A stretch of DNA of 64,000 nucleotides from Marinisporobacter sp. (GCA_025210525.1 JAOARP010000035.1:1-64000), one strand, 5' to 3'; shown: positions 33,567-43,661, counted from the first letter of the stretch. Notes: generated by a model not told the origin, from the letters alone. Numbers and translations: made by a program.

Positions 33567-34907
33567 TTACATTTTTTCAATGGCATTCATAGCAGCTCCA
33601 TTAATAGGATAAGCAATTGGAGATGCTGTAAGAAGAGGATGAGTAGCTACTTGGAAGGTATTTAAATCAGCAGCACTCATTCCTTGTTGGATGGCAAGAC
33701 TTAATATATTGATCATTTCACCAATAGAATCTCCACCAGAAATCTGTCCTCCCATAATTACTCCAGAATATTTTGAGAAAATCAATTTCATTTTGATTGT
33801 TTGTGTATTAGGAAGGGAACCAGGATGATGATCCATTGTAGAAAATTCTCCTACAACAATATCAAAATTTTCATTTTTGGCTTGTTTTTCAGTTAATCCT
33901 ACAGCACCAAAGGCTCTACCATAGATTTTTGTTGAAAAGGCATTGATGGTTCCTTTATTTTTACGAGTTAATTTGTTTTTGAAAACATTATAGCCTGCAA
34001 TTTTAGCCTCAACAGCAGCAGTAGATGCTAATAGGATTGGAACGCTATTTCTAGTGAAAAAGCATGTCTTTTGAGCACAATCTCCAACAGCTAATATATC
34101 AGGATCAGAGGTTCTCATGTATTCATTGACCATAATGGCTTCATCATCATTTACCTCAATTCCTGCATCCTGTGCAAGAACAGAATTTGCTTTTACACCA
34201 GCTCCAAGTAATACGGCATCTGCTTTTATGGTTTCTCCATTTGAAAGCTTGATTTCTTTTATACATTCTTCTCCAATAAATTCTTCTATTTGTGTATTTG
34301 TTTTTATGTTGATACCATTTTCAAGCAAGAGTTTTTCTGCTTCATCACTAAATTCAGCATCAAAATTTCTTCTTAAGCATTTATCTCCTCTTTGAATCAA
34401 GGTAATGTTTTTTCCTGATTTCTTCATTTGTTCAGCAAATTCTACACCGATAAACCCTCCACCAATAACTACGACCTCTTGAAAATCACTCATTTTTTCT
34501 AAGAGATTTTTTAAATAAACTTCATCTTTATATACAGGGAATATATTATTTAATTCTTTTCCTGGGAATGATGGAATGATTGGAAGAGAACCTGTTGCAA
34601 TAATCAATTTGTCATAATAAATATCTTCATTTTTTTCTGTTACTATGTATTTTTCTTCTTTATTAATTTTAGTAACCTTGTCTACTAATAAGTCTATATT
34701 ATTACTTGTTAACATCTTATCAGGGATAATATTTTTTGATGTATCCTTTAGGGTGCCATAGATATAAGGAATACCACAAGGAACCATTACGGTTTCTTTG
34801 TCACGTATAACGGTAATATCAATATCTCCATATACTTTTCTTGCAGTTGTAGCACTAAGGATACCCCCAGCACTTCCACCGATAATCAATAAATCTACTT
34901 TTTTCAT
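33567..34907 (-). CDS. FAD-dependent pyridine nucleotide-disulfide oxidoreductase (CoA-disulfide reductase/NADH oxidase-like)
   Basis: A 446-aa flavoprotein with a dinucleotide site at the N-terminus (LIIGGSAGGILSA), a second NAD(P)H site near residue 146 (VVVIGGGFIGVEFAEQM), LAVGDCAQ for FAD, and a C-terminal dimer domain. VPCGIPYIYGTL places a single Cys at residue 44, the position used by CoA-disulfide reductase, NADH oxidase and polysulfide reductase. Rhodanese extension is absent. It could therefore reduce CoA disulfide or persulfides, or water-forming O2 reduction for oxygen defence; sequence alone cannot decide. The ribosome site is AAGGGGG. Confidence 0.87.
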   Translation of the reverse strand: MKKVDLLIIGGSAGGILSATTARKVYGDIDITVIRDKETVMVPCGIPYIYGTLKDTSKNIIPDKMLTSNNIDLLVDKVTKINKEEKYIVTEKNEDIYYDKLIIATGSLPIIPSFPGKELNNIFPVYKDEVYLKNLLEKMSDFQEVVVIGGGFIGVEFAEQMKKSGKNITLIQRGDKCLRRNFDAEFSDEAEKLLLENGINIKTNTQIEEFIGEECIKEIKLSNGETIKADAVLLGAGVKANSVLAQDAGIEVNDDEAIMVNEYMRTSDPDILAVGDCAQKTCFFTRNSVPILLASTAAVEAKIAGYNVFKNKLTRKNKGTINAFSTKIYGRAFGAVGLTEKQAKNENFDIVVGEFSTMDHHPGSLPNTQTIKMKLIFSKYSGVIMGGQISGGDSIGEMINILSLAIQQGMSAADLNTFQVATHPLLTASPIAYPINGAAMNAIEKM

Positions 34908-35032
34908 AAACGTACCCCCTTGTAATTTTTAAGATATATGTAAAAATATAACATCCTCTTATGAATAATATGGTATCTCATATAAATGGTAATGTCAATT
35001 GGTATTGGTTTTTAATGGTTGGAGAAAATAAG

Positions 35033-35060
35033 TTGTCTTATCAGATATTTAGGATATAAT
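35033..35060 (+). promoter_or_regulatory. Sigma-A promoter of the ATPase gene
   Basis: TTGTCT and TATAAT are separated by 16 bases. The next bases hold a perfect palindrome that would cover +2 to +29 of the transcript. Confidence 0.6.
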
Positions 35061-35068
35061 ATAATTAA

Positions 35069-35096
35069 GATTAAGTAAATCTAGATTTACTTAATC
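35069..35096 (+). promoter_or_regulatory. Perfect 28-bp palindrome, probable operator
   Basis: The 14-base arm GATTAAGTAAATCT is followed at once by its exact reverse complement AGATTTACTTAATC. It lies directly after the -10 box and 26 bases before the ATPase start, the classic place for a repressor. In RNA the arms could also form a hairpin just before the ribosome site. No regulator gene is adjacent. Confidence 0.7.
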
Positions 35097-35122
35097 AAGA
35101 TTATATAAAAAGGGGATTATAA

Positions 35123-36505
35123 ATGTTTATTGGTAGAGATTATGAATTAAACACATTAAATCGTTTATATACAGAAGAGCAATTTCAATTTGTTGTTATA
35201 TATGGAAGAAGAAGAGTAGGAAAAACTAGATTGCTGACAGAGTTTTGCAAAGACAAAGAATCTATTTTTTATGTAGCGGAAGAATATAATGAAAAGATGG
35301 CGTTAGAAAAGTTTTCTCAAAAGATTTTAGAGCATTTTCAAATGGAGGATTTTATATCAAGCTTTGAGTCTTGGGAGAAGGCGTTCTTATTTTTGGCGAA
35401 GCAAAGTCGTGATAGAAAAATTGTTTTAGTAATGGATGAATTTCCTTATGTGGCTTTAGCTAATAAAAGTATACCCTCTTTGCTTCAAAATTTGATTGAC
35501 CATGAATTAAAGAACACAAAGCTGTATTTGGTTGTATGTGGATCATCTATGAGCTTTATGGAAAAGGAAATTTTATCCTATAAAAGTCCTTTGTATGGAA
35601 GAAGAACAGCTCAATTAAAAATAGAGCCTTTTGATTTCTTTGATAGTACGAAGTTTTTTTCGAATTATAGCTTTGAAGAAGAAGTAAAGGCATACGGTAT
35701 TTTAGGGGGAATTCCTCAATATCTATTAAAATTTAGAGATAAGGAGTCTATTGAAGAGAATATAAAAAGGCACATATTAGATAAATCTAGTTATTTATAT
35801 ACAGAGCCTATGAATCTTTTAAAACAAGAATTAAGAGAACCAGCTATGTATAATTCTATTATAGAAGCTATTGCAACAGGTGCGTCTAAATTAAATGAAA
35901 TTGCAACGAAGGTAGGAGAAGCAGGGAGTAAATGTTCTGCTTATTTAAAAACTTTAATAGAATTACAGATTGTAGAAAAACAAGTTCCTGTTGGAGAAAA
36001 GGAAAGCTCAAGAAAAACGATCTATCGTTTAAAAGATAATTTGTTTAACTTTTGGTATCGATTTGTTTTTGATTATCCATCACTGATTGAACAAGAAATG
36101 ATTGATTATCTTTATGAAAAGAAAATCAAGCCTGAGATGAATCATTATCTAGGATATATATATGAAAAGATTTGTATAGATTATTTAATTAGGAAAAATA
36201 AAAAGTATGAATTACCCTTTGTTTTTGAAAAAATCGGTTCATGGTGGGGGAATAATCCTATAAAAAAACGTCAGGAAGAAATAGATATTTTAGCGGTTAG
36301 TAAGGAATGTGCTTTTATTGGAGAATGTAAATGGAGAAATGAACCCTTAGATATGAAGGTTGTCATGGGTCTTATGGAAAAATCACAAATATTGCCATAC
36401 AAAGAAAAATATTATGTATTTTTTTCTAAAAGTGGTTTTACAAAAGAAGTATTAGATTATACAAAAAACAACAAGCAGATCTATTTATACGAGAACCTAT
36501 TATAA
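35123..36505 (+). CDS. ATPase_2/DUF234 family ATP-binding protein
   Basis: A 460-aa protein of the 'archaeal ATPase' type. MFIGRDYELNTL, Walker A GRRRVGKT near residues 28-35, Walker B VLVMDEFPYV, and YGRRTAQLKIEPF with GILGGIPQYL form the STAND-like AAA+ half. A winged-helix-like part follows (about 240-300), then DUF234 with EEIDILAVSKECAFIGECKW near residue 400, the Asp...Glu-x-Lys pattern of PD-(D/E)XK nucleases. The function of the family is uncertain; links to mobile elements or defence have been suggested. Expressed as a single gene behind a palindromic operator. Confidence 0.87.
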   Translation: MFIGRDYELNTLNRLYTEEQFQFVVIYGRRRVGKTRLLTEFCKDKESIFYVAEEYNEKMALEKFSQKILEHFQMEDFISSFESWEKAFLFLAKQSRDRKIVLVMDEFPYVALANKSIPSLLQNLIDHELKNTKLYLVVCGSSMSFMEKEILSYKSPLYGRRTAQLKIEPFDFFDSTKFFSNYSFEEEVKAYGILGGIPQYLLKFRDKESIEENIKRHILDKSSYLYTEPMNLLKQELREPAMYNSIIEAIATGASKLNEIATKVGEAGSKCSAYLKTLIELQIVEKQVPVGEKESSRKTIYRLKDNLFNFWYRFVFDYPSLIEQEMIDYLYEKKIKPEMNHYLGYIYEKICIDYLIRKNKKYELPFVFEKIGSWWGNNPIKKRQEEIDILAVSKECAFIGECKWRNEPLDMKVVMGLMEKSQILPYKEKYYVFFSKSGFTKEVLDYTKNNKQIYLYENLL

Positions 36506-36527
36506 TTGTATAGATTAGCAGAAGAAT

Positions 36528-36560
36528 TGGGCATTCCATAAATTTTTATGGGGTGTCTTT
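36528..36560 (+). terminator. Terminator after the ATPase gene
   Basis: Long stem ggcattccataaa / ttatggggtgtc with G-T pairs and a three-base loop, then CTTTT. It lies about 22 bases past the stop codon. Confidence 0.78.
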
Positions 36561-36794
36561 TGCTGTAGTTTTAATTTGAATAAAGCAAGTCATAATGGAA
36601 TAATTGTAGAGAATTTTTTTGAGATATACCTCAAGATGAGTTCAAAAAAGTTTATGTAGATAATAGAATAAATTTGTAGAAAAATAAAGGAATGTGAATA
36701 AAAATGTAGAAATTACAAAGGACGGTTAAACTACTATTGTTTACTTCAAACAATAATATAAAAAATTTAATATGAATAAGTGGATAATTAAGCG
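36561..36794 (+). other. Intergenic, no gene seen
   Basis: AT-rich stretch with stop codons in all frames. An attgttt/aaacaat hairpin (about 36735-36756) is the only clear structure. The promoter of the following riboswitch should lie here but no pair of boxes with good spacing stands out. Confidence 0.5.
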
Positions 36795-36876
36795 ATAAAG
36801 GCAAACTTATCGAAAGGTAAGGACGCAAAGCTATGGGTCTACGGAACAGAAAGTTCTATGATTGCCAGGTTGCCGA
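36795..36876 (+). ncRNA. Cyclic di-GMP-I riboswitch (GEMM)
   Basis: The GEMM-I core is clear: GGCAAACTTATCGAAAGGTA followed by AGGACGCAAAGCTAT, then a P3 arm with the TCTACGGAACAGAAAGTTCTA region, and ATTGCCAGGTTGCCGA closing the fold. GACGCAAAG and the GNRA-like loop cGAAAg with its receptor are the family's invariant parts. It senses the second messenger c-di-GMP and likely switches the terminator that follows. The next gene is a chemoreceptor, a common target. Confidence 0.93.
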
Positions 36877-36881
36877 ATCTA

Positions 36882-36928
36882 AAACATTAAGAAAATTCTT
36901 TTATTAGAAAGAGCTTCTTAATGTTTTT
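36882..36928 (+). terminator. Terminator directly after the c-di-GMP riboswitch
   Basis: Stem aaacattaagaa / ttcttaatgttt with an AT-rich loop and then TTTTG. Six bases separate it from the aptamer, so it should be the expression platform. Confidence 0.85.
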
Positions 36929-36962
36929 GTAGCACCATATTTTATTCTAATAAAATATTAGG

Positions 36963-36992
36963 GCATCTATAGCTTTCTATAGGTGTTTTTTG
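36963..36992 (+). terminator. Second terminator downstream of the riboswitch
   Basis: Ten-pair stem gcatctatag / ctataggtgt with a four-base loop and T6. It lies 35 bases after the first terminator. A transcript that passes the riboswitch would meet it too, which is unusual. Confidence 0.78.
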
Positions 36993-37306
36993 TTTGCTAA
37001 TTTATTATGAAAGAGAGGTGGTTAATTATTACCATTATAAACTATCATATGCATAAATGTTTAATAAATCTTATATTGCGTATTATTTATTGAGAAGTTA
37101 CTATCTATTCCAAACTATAAATAGTTTGTTAATTTTATAGGAGAACTTTTAGTAAAAGATGGTGGAAGAATAACCACAGTTTATATCTAGATGTTCAAAT
37201 AATATCAATGAAAAATAGTGTAGATCATGGAAACGCGCAATGTCCACATATTTAATAGATAAATATTTAACCCAAATAAATAGATTATATAAAGGAGATA
37301 TAAAAT
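36993..37306 (+). other. Long leader before the chemoreceptor gene, no gene seen
   Basis: About 310 AT-rich bases. A 28-codon frame at 37008 lacks a ribosome site and is not believed. An aaactat/atagttt hairpin (about 37118-37133) is present. No riboswitch core was recognised, and no clear promoter; the chemoreceptor may have its own start here or depend on read-through. Confidence 0.4.
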
Positions 37307-39010
37307 ATGAAGTATAATTTATTAAGAAAGATCAGTATCCAAAAAAGGCTGATTATTGTTGTTACTTTATTCGCAGTGATTTTTTGTGCTATGTCTGCTA
37401 CCCAAATTTATAATATGAAACAAATGAATGAAGATGTAGATAAGGTTGTCAATGAAGGAACACATGGAATTATAAATGCCGAGAGAGCAAATTTTTATAT
37501 GCATCAAATTATCATTAATTTCTATCGTGCTACAACAGGAGATGAAAAGTTTATTCAAGCAATGGTGGATAATTGTACTTATGTTACTGAAGCTTTAGAT
37601 GAATACGAAAAAACTGCAAGTACAACAGAAAACAAAGAACTTTTAGTGGAAGTAAAAACGGCTTTTGGAGAATATGAAAACGTTATTCACAAATTAGCTA
37701 AGGAACTACGGGGGGGAATGAGAGATAAACAAATTATTCAGTTTTTGAATGAGCAAGATACCAAAACAAAAGCTGACCGAGTGATTCGTGGCATAGATCA
37801 TATTGTGAAATACAGTGAAGAAACTGCAAATGCTAGTAAAGATATATATTTTAATAAAGCAAACAACACAATTTTCATAATGATTATTGCAGCTATATGC
37901 ACATTGATATTATCTGTTTATATAAGCTTTGGTGTTAGTTTATCTATTATAGTTCCGTTAAAAGAATTAGTAAAAGAAATTAAAAAAGTAGAAGAAAATT
38001 TAGATATGACCTATCGTTTTAAAGATAATTGTAATGATGAGATTAGATTAGTAAAAGATGTGCTAAATGTTTTTATGGAAAAGTATCAGAATATTATGTC
38101 TCATACTAATTCTAATATAAAAACAAATGTGGAAAAATTTCAGAAGATTATTTGTGCATCAGAAGAAAGTATTGAAAATGTAGAAGAATATGTGGATTCT
38201 GTTATTTTGAAAGTAAATCATCTTGGAGAAACAACAGAAATTCAATTGGATAAAATGAAAAACATTTGTGAAACTTCACAAGTTGTTGCTACTAAAAGTA
38301 ATTCTGTTGCTGATGAGGTTCAGTCAGTAACAACGTATACAAACGATGTTGTTAAGCATGTTCAATCTACACTTGAATTTTCTAAACAGGTAGTATTATC
38401 TTCAGATGAAGTGAGTAAAAATGTAGAGACTCTTTCTGGTAAAATAAGTAATATTCAAAATTTTGTTGATATGATCACTAGCATAGCAGATCAAACAAAT
38501 CTTCTTGCATTAAATGCATCTATTGAAGCAGCTAGAGCAGGAGAATATGGGAGGGGATTTGCTGTAGTGGCAGAAGAAATACGAAAACTTGCAGAGGAAA
38601 CTCATAAGGAAGCTGAAAATGTAACAAATTTATCTAATGACATTATTTTTGAATTAGACAATGTAAATAAGGTAATTGTGAAAAATTCTGATATATCCCA
38701 AAAAACAAGTGAACAATCTACACTTACAAGGGAAAAAATGCAAGAAATATTAATATCAATGGAGTCTATTATGCAAACTTCAAAGGATATGTCCTTCTTA
38801 GTTATAAAACAAGCAGAGGCAAATATGAATATGGAGAAATTTATACGAGGGACTAGTGAAGAAATGACAAGTACAGTTTATTCCGTAAATGGAATCACTA
38901 AAGAAATAGAAGAAGTAAGTGCTGGAGAACAGGAAATTATAAAAGCTTCTGAAGATTTAATGACGACAGTAAATATAATGGATAAGGCAATGACTGAATT
39001 TAAGATGTAA
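37307..39010 (+). CDS. Methyl-accepting chemotaxis protein
   Basis: A 567-aa receptor with a membrane helix near 15-35, an outer four-helix-type sensor (about 36-188), a second helix (about 190-213), a HAMP region (about 215-270), then the cytosolic coiled coil with the conserved signalling tip: [20 protein letters not shown] followed by [20 protein letters not shown]. It would bind CheW/CheA and steer swimming. AAAGGAGAT precedes the ATG. It lies behind a c-di-GMP riboswitch, which suggests that receptor level follows the motile/sessile decision. The ligand is unknown. Confidence 0.93.
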   Translation: MKYNLLRKISIQKRLIIVVTLFAVIFCAMSATQIYNMKQMNEDVDKVVNEGTHGIINAERANFYMHQIIINFYRATTGDEKFIQAMVDNCTYVTEALDEYEKTASTTENKELLVEVKTAFGEYENVIHKLAKELRGGMRDKQIIQFLNEQDTKTKADRVIRGIDHIVKYSEETANASKDIYFNKANNTIFIMIIAAICTLILSVYISFGVSLSIIVPLKELVKEIKKVEENLDMTYRFKDNCNDEIRLVKDVLNVFMEKYQNIMSHTNSNIKTNVEKFQKIICASEESIENVEEYVDSVILKVNHLGETTEIQLDKMKNICETSQVVATKSNSVADEVQSVTTYTNDVVKHVQSTLEFSKQVVLSSDEVSKNVETLSGKISNIQNFVDMITSIADQTNLLALNASIEAARAGEYGRGFAVVAEEIRKLAEETHKEAENVTNLSNDIIFELDNVNKVIVKNSDISQKTSEQSTLTREKMQEILISMESIMQTSKDMSFLVIKQAEANMNMEKFIRGTSEEMTSTVYSVNGITKEIEEVSAGEQEIIKASEDLMTTVNIMDKAMTEFKM

Positions 39011-39065
39011 CAGAAGGATAAATTATATAAAAGAGAGTCAATAAAAAGAACTAGGAGGAGAGCAT

Positions 39066-40025
39066 ATGAAGATCGTTGTGCTAGATGGATATACTTTAAA
39101 CCCTGGAGATTTGACATGGGAAGGATTAGAAGAATTAGGAGAGGTTACTGTATATGATCGGACACCAGAAGAAAAAATCATTGAAAGAGTTGGGAATGCT
39201 GAGATTATTTATATTAATAAAACAGTTTTAAAAAGAGAAACTCTTGAAAAATTATCTCATGTGAAGTTTATTGGAGTTCTTGCTACAGGATATAATGTGG
39301 TTGATGCAGAGGCTGCCAAAGAATTAGGAATAGTTGCTACAAATATACCTACATATGGAACACAGGCTGTAGCACAATTTACTTTTGCACTTCTTTTAGA
39401 AATTTGTCATCATGTGGGGGAGCATAATTTAAGTGTGAAAAGAGGAGAATGGAGCAAAAGTATAGACTTTTGTTATTGGAAATATCCATTGATGGAGCTT
39501 GCAGGAAAGACTATGGGGATTATTGGACTTGGTAGAATCGGTCAAGAGGTAGCTAAAATTGCACAAGCCTTTGGGATGTACGTAGTAGCCTTTGCTAATC
39601 ATCCCCAAAAAGAATTAGAAAATGAAAAGTTAAAATATGTAGATATGGATACATTATTTGAAAAATCAGATGTGATTAGTTTACATTGTCCATTATTTGA
39701 AAATACTAGGGGAATGATTAATAAAGAAAATATAGCTAAAATGAAAGATGGTGTAATGATTCTCAACACATCTAGAGGAGCATTAATTGTTGAGAATGAT
39801 TTAGCAGAAGCTTTAAATAGTGGAAAAGTAGCTGGGGCTGGGGTAGATGTATTATCGGAAGAACCAGCAGCTATGGATAATCCATTATTAACGGCTAAAA
39901 ATTGTATCATTACTCCCCATATTGCATGGGCACCAAAGGAAGCAAGGGAGAGACTTATGAATATTGCTATAGATAATTTAAAAGAATTTTTAGCAGGAAA
40001 ACCTATAAATATGGTAAACATCTAA
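39066..40025 (+). CDS. D-2-hydroxyacid dehydrogenase (glycerate dehydrogenase-like)
   Basis: NAD-dependent reductase or dehydrogenase of 319 aa. The Rossmann motif GIIGLGRIGQEVAKIAQ sits near residue 146; NTSRGALIVENDL gives the catalytic Arg, GVDVLSEEP the Glu and ITPHIAWAPKEAR the His, so the Arg-Glu-His set is complete. LATGYNVVDAEAAKELGI and WSKSIDFCYWKYPLMEL resemble hydroxypyruvate/glycerate dehydrogenases. Exact substrate uncertain. AGGAGGAG stands before the ATG. Confidence 0.9.
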   Translation: MKIVVLDGYTLNPGDLTWEGLEELGEVTVYDRTPEEKIIERVGNAEIIYINKTVLKRETLEKLSHVKFIGVLATGYNVVDAEAAKELGIVATNIPTYGTQAVAQFTFALLLEICHHVGEHNLSVKRGEWSKSIDFCYWKYPLMELAGKTMGIIGLGRIGQEVAKIAQAFGMYVVAFANHPQKELENEKLKYVDMDTLFEKSDVISLHCPLFENTRGMINKENIAKMKDGVMILNTSRGALIVENDLAEALNSGKVAGAGVDVLSEEPAAMDNPLLTAKNCIITPHIAWAPKEARERLMNIAIDNLKEFLAGKPINMVNI

Positions 40026-40058
40026 GGTATGAATAAAAAATGAAAAAATATAAGCTAA

Positions 40059-40089
40059 AAGCTGCGTGAATTGATCACTCAGCTTTTTC
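40059..40089 (+). terminator. Terminator after the dehydrogenase gene
   Basis: Stem agctgcgtga / tcactcagct with one mismatch and a short loop, ending in TTTTTC. Confidence 0.82.
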
Positions 40090-40209
40090 TTAATATAACA
40101 TTAAAAAAAGCATAAAATTGTCTATTTAACTTAAATATATGGTAAAATCATGCTGAAATAAGTTTTAAAATAGAATAAAAATCTTGTAAGAAGAGAAAGG
40201 AGATAGCGC

Positions 40210-43200
40210 ATGAAAGATCAAAAGGATCATCTAAGTCATATACCAGAACTTCATGATGAGAAAAATATCCTTGGGAAATGGGCGTGTTTGTTTGTAGATC
40301 GACCAAGGATTATGATTTTATTAATCATTTTGATTGTTTATGCTGGGATGATTTCTTTTACCCAAATGCCAAAAGAGATCAATCCAGAAATAAGACTTCC
40401 CTATATTAATGTAACAACCACTTATACAGGAGCGTCACCAGAAGAAATGGAAACTTTAGTGACGGATGAATTAGAAAATAAAATCAGTGAGATAGAAGGA
40501 ATAAAAAGCTTAAAGTCCACATCATCATTAGGATATTCAAATGTTGATATTAGCTTTGATGTAAATGCTGATATGGAAAAGATGAAAAATGAGGTAAAGG
40601 ATAAGGTATCAGAAGCAAAAGGAGCACTTCCTGATGATGCAGATGAACCTTATATAAGTGAAGCAGAAACGGGAAATAAATATGTACTCATCCTCAACCT
40701 TACAGGGGTAGATGATTTAGTAGAGCTTAAGAATTCTGCTGATAGAATAAGAGATGAGATTAAAAAGAATAAGGATGTATCTGATGTAGAGGTATATGGA
40801 GGGTTAGAGAGAGAGATCAAGGTAATGGTAGACCCCCATAAGCTAGCAGCATACAACTTAAGATTAGATCAAATAGGAAATGCATTAAGAGATAGTAATA
40901 CAACTATACCAGGAGGAAATGTATACCTAGATCATAAAAAATACAATGTAAGAACTATTGGCAAATTTAAAGATGTAGAAGATATGAAAAATGTAGTTGT
41001 TTCTTATACAGGCAGTGGTCCTTTATATATAAAGGATATAGGTGTTGTCGTAGATGGTTACAAGGAAATACAATCGGATGCGAGAATGTCTGTTGGAATA
41101 GGAACGAAAAATCCTACGGTAAAAAAATCAGTAACCTTAGTAGTAAAGAGAAAAGAAGGGTCTGATGCTATAGCCATAGGAGAAGAAGTAAGAAGAATAT
41201 TAAATGAGGGAAAAGGAAGTATTTATCCAGAAGAGATGGAGACTCATATTACCATGGATTTAGCGGAAGAAATAGATCGTAATCTTGGAGATGTTTTTGA
41301 TAATGCTAAATCAGGTTTATTCTTAGTTATTATTGTTCTATATATATTTATAGGATTATCAGAGTCCTTAGTTGTTTCTGTAGTTATTCCACTAGCTCTT
41401 TTAGCATCTACCATATTGCTTAAAAATATGGGAGCTTCCATCAATACAATGATTCTTTTTTCAATGATCTTAGCTGTAGGGATGCTTGTAGATAATGGAA
41501 TTGTAGTAATGGAAAATATAGATCGTTTGAGAATGAAGGGCGTAAATGCTAAGGATGCAGCAAAGGCTGCTACAAATCAAGTAGCACCAGCCATCTTATC
41601 AGCAACTCTTACTACCTTGGCTGCATTTTTACCTATGGCAATAACTCCGGGTCTTTATGGTTATTGGTTAAAATGGATTCCTATAACTGTAATCGCAGCA
41701 TTAGGATCATCTTTTTTTATTGCCACTACTGTAACACCAGCATTAAGCTCTGTATTTTTAAAGGAACATGGTAAAAAAGATAAAAAGAAAAAGAAGTTTT
41801 TAGATATAGGAATGAAAGGAATCTCTATACTTGCTGTATTTATTCTTTCTATGCTTTCTTTTAAAGATAAACATGAAGGATTTTTAAATACAAATATACT
41901 AGCTTGGAGTTTTACCATTGTTTTTACAGGGGCTATTATTTATAAGCTCATAAAGGGAAAGAAAAATCCATTAGAGAGTCCTTTTATAAGAACTTATGGA
42001 AATATCCTACATAGCATTATCATCAGTAAAAAGAAAAAATTCATCGTATTAGGAATTGTTGCAGCTTTATTGGTAGGAAGTGTCATGCTACCTATATCAG
42101 GGATATTAAAGATTACTGTATTTGGAGATATGGATGCAGAAGAATTTAATGTAAATATTAAGACACCAGTAGGTTCAGAGCTAGAAACCACATCTAATAT
42201 AGCAGCAGAGGTTGAAAAAATATTATTTGATTATCCTGAAATGAAAAGCTTTAGCACAAGTATTTCAAGTCCTGAAAGAGCAAGGATTCGAGTGAAGCTT
42301 TTAGAGAAGGATAAAAGGGAAAGAACAAGTATGGAAATTGCAGAGGATTGTAGAGATCGTATAAAAGATATTCCAGGGGCAGAGATCACTATAGGACAAA
42401 TGAAAGGTGGTATTGACTTTGGAAATAAGGATATAGAAATCATGATTTATGGAAAGAACTTTGATACTTTAAAGTCTGTAGCCAATGATTTTACAGATAC
42501 CCTAAAGAATATAGAGGGTACCTTTGATGCTGGAAATAATTTTGAAAATGGTTTAAGTGAAATGCAGATTATTATCAATAGAGAAAAGGCAGCTTCCTTA
42601 GGACTAGATCATAGAAGTATTTCTATGGGTATAAGAAATGCTGTACATGGCTTAAAGGCAACTACTTTTAAAATCAATCAAGAAGAAATCGATGTGATGA
42701 TTCGTACAACGAAGGAAAAATTATCACATAAGGAAGATTTTAATAATATCTATTTCTATGGAAAAAGCAATCAGCCCATACCATTTTCCTATGTAGCTAC
42801 TGCAAAAGAAGAAGAAGGCTGTTCAGCAATTTTTCATCATAGCGAGAAGAGATATGCAAAGGTTGGCGCAAATGTAAAAAATCAAGAACAAAAGATGGCT
42901 ATACAAGAAGCGTTTATGAAGAAAGTGAATGAATATCCTATGCCAAAAGGTTATTCTATAGGGTTTGACAGAGAACAAGAAGAGGTGAATGATTATTTTA
43001 TCAACATGGGGAAAAATATGTTGATTGCCATGATTCTTGTATATCTTATTCTTTCCATACAATTTAATTCTTTATCGCAGCCATTTGTTATATTATTTTC
43101 TGTACCCCTTGCGGTAATTGGTGTATTCATAGGGCTTACCCTAGTAGGAAGCTATTTAGGATTAACCTCATTAATAGGAATGGTATCCTTAGTAGGAATC

Positions 43201-43530
43201 GCAGTAAATGATGCTATTGTATTAGTGGATTATATCAATTATTTGAGAAAAAATGGATATGAAATGGATCAAGCTATAAAAGAAACAGCTATGACGAGAT
43301 TTATACCTGTTATGTCAACAACGATAACTACTGTGGGAGGAATATTACCCCTTACATTAAAAAATGATTTTTATGCACCTATGGGGTATGCAATTATATT
43401 TGGATTAAGCTTTGCAACTTTATTGACATTAGTGATTGTACCTATATTATATTCTTTAGTAGAGGGTATGAAAGCATATTTTAAGAATAGAAAATCAAGA
43501 AAAATGGAGATGGATTCTCAAAGCTTATAA
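40210..43530 (+). CDS. RND family efflux transporter, permease subunit
   Basis: A 1106-aa pump of the AcrB/HAE type with about 12 helices in two halves. Each half has a large outer loop: the first after helix 1 (about 55-340), the second after helix 7 (about 640-870). Helix 4 contains GMLVDNGIVVMENIDR, and the matching second-half segment is VGIAVNDAIVLVDYINYL. The Asp of helix 4 is likely the proton carrier. It is somewhat longer than the usual 1020-1050 aa because of a Lys-rich loop and extra helices near 520-590. AGAAAGGAGAT precedes the ATG. The adaptor gene lies after the two-component genes. Confidence 0.93.
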   Translation: MKDQKDHLSHIPELHDEKNILGKWACLFVDRPRIMILLIILIVYAGMISFTQMPKEINPEIRLPYINVTTTYTGASPEEMETLVTDELENKISEIEGIKSLKSTSSLGYSNVDISFDVNADMEKMKNEVKDKVSEAKGALPDDADEPYISEAETGNKYVLILNLTGVDDLVELKNSADRIRDEIKKNKDVSDVEVYGGLEREIKVMVDPHKLAAYNLRLDQIGNALRDSNTTIPGGNVYLDHKKYNVRTIGKFKDVEDMKNVVVSYTGSGPLYIKDIGVVVDGYKEIQSDARMSVGIGTKNPTVKKSVTLVVKRKEGSDAIAIGEEVRRILNEGKGSIYPEEMETHITMDLAEEIDRNLGDVFDNAKSGLFLVIIVLYIFIGLSESLVVSVVIPLALLASTILLKNMGASINTMILFSMILAVGMLVDNGIVVMENIDRLRMKGVNAKDAAKAATNQVAPAILSATLTTLAAFLPMAITPGLYGYWLKWIPITVIAALGSSFFIATTVTPALSSVFLKEHGKKDKKKKKFLDIGMKGISILAVFILSMLSFKDKHEGFLNTNILAWSFTIVFTGAIIYKLIKGKKNPLESPFIRTYGNILHSIIISKKKKFIVLGIVAALLVGSVMLPISGILKITVFGDMDAEEFNVNIKTPVGSELETTSNIAAEVEKILFDYPEMKSFSTSISSPERARIRVKLLEKDKRERTSMEIAEDCRDRIKDIPGAEITIGQMKGGIDFGNKDIEIMIYGKNFDTLKSVANDFTDTLKNIEGTFDAGNNFENGLSEMQIIINREKAASLGLDHRSISMGIRNAVHGLKATTFKINQEEIDVMIRTTKEKLSHKEDFNNIYFYGKSNQPIPFSYVATAKEEEGCSAIFHHSEKRYAKVGANVKNQEQKMAIQEAFMKKVNEYPMPKGYSIGFDREQEEVNDYFINMGKNMLIAMILVYLILSIQFNSLSQPFVILFSVPLAVIGVFIGLTLVGSYLGLTSLIGMVSLVGIAVNDAIVLVDYINYLRKNGYEMDQAIKETAMTRFIPVMSTTITTVGGILPLTLKNDFYAPMGYAIIFGLSFATLLTLVIVPILYSLVEGMKAYFKNRKSRKMEMDSQSL

Positions 43531-43661
43531 AAGATAGAAATGCAAATTTGCTTAAGTGTAGATCCCCACACCTAAAGATTTAAAGTGGGTATCTATCGTA
43601 TAGAATGAAAATCTAGATATCCAGCTTTCCTAAAGGAAGTTACTTTATGAGGGGGATAAAA

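Noticed and set aside
37008..37094. 28-codon frame upstream of the chemoreceptor
   Set aside because: No ribosome site and no similarity seen. Chance frame in AT-rich DNA.
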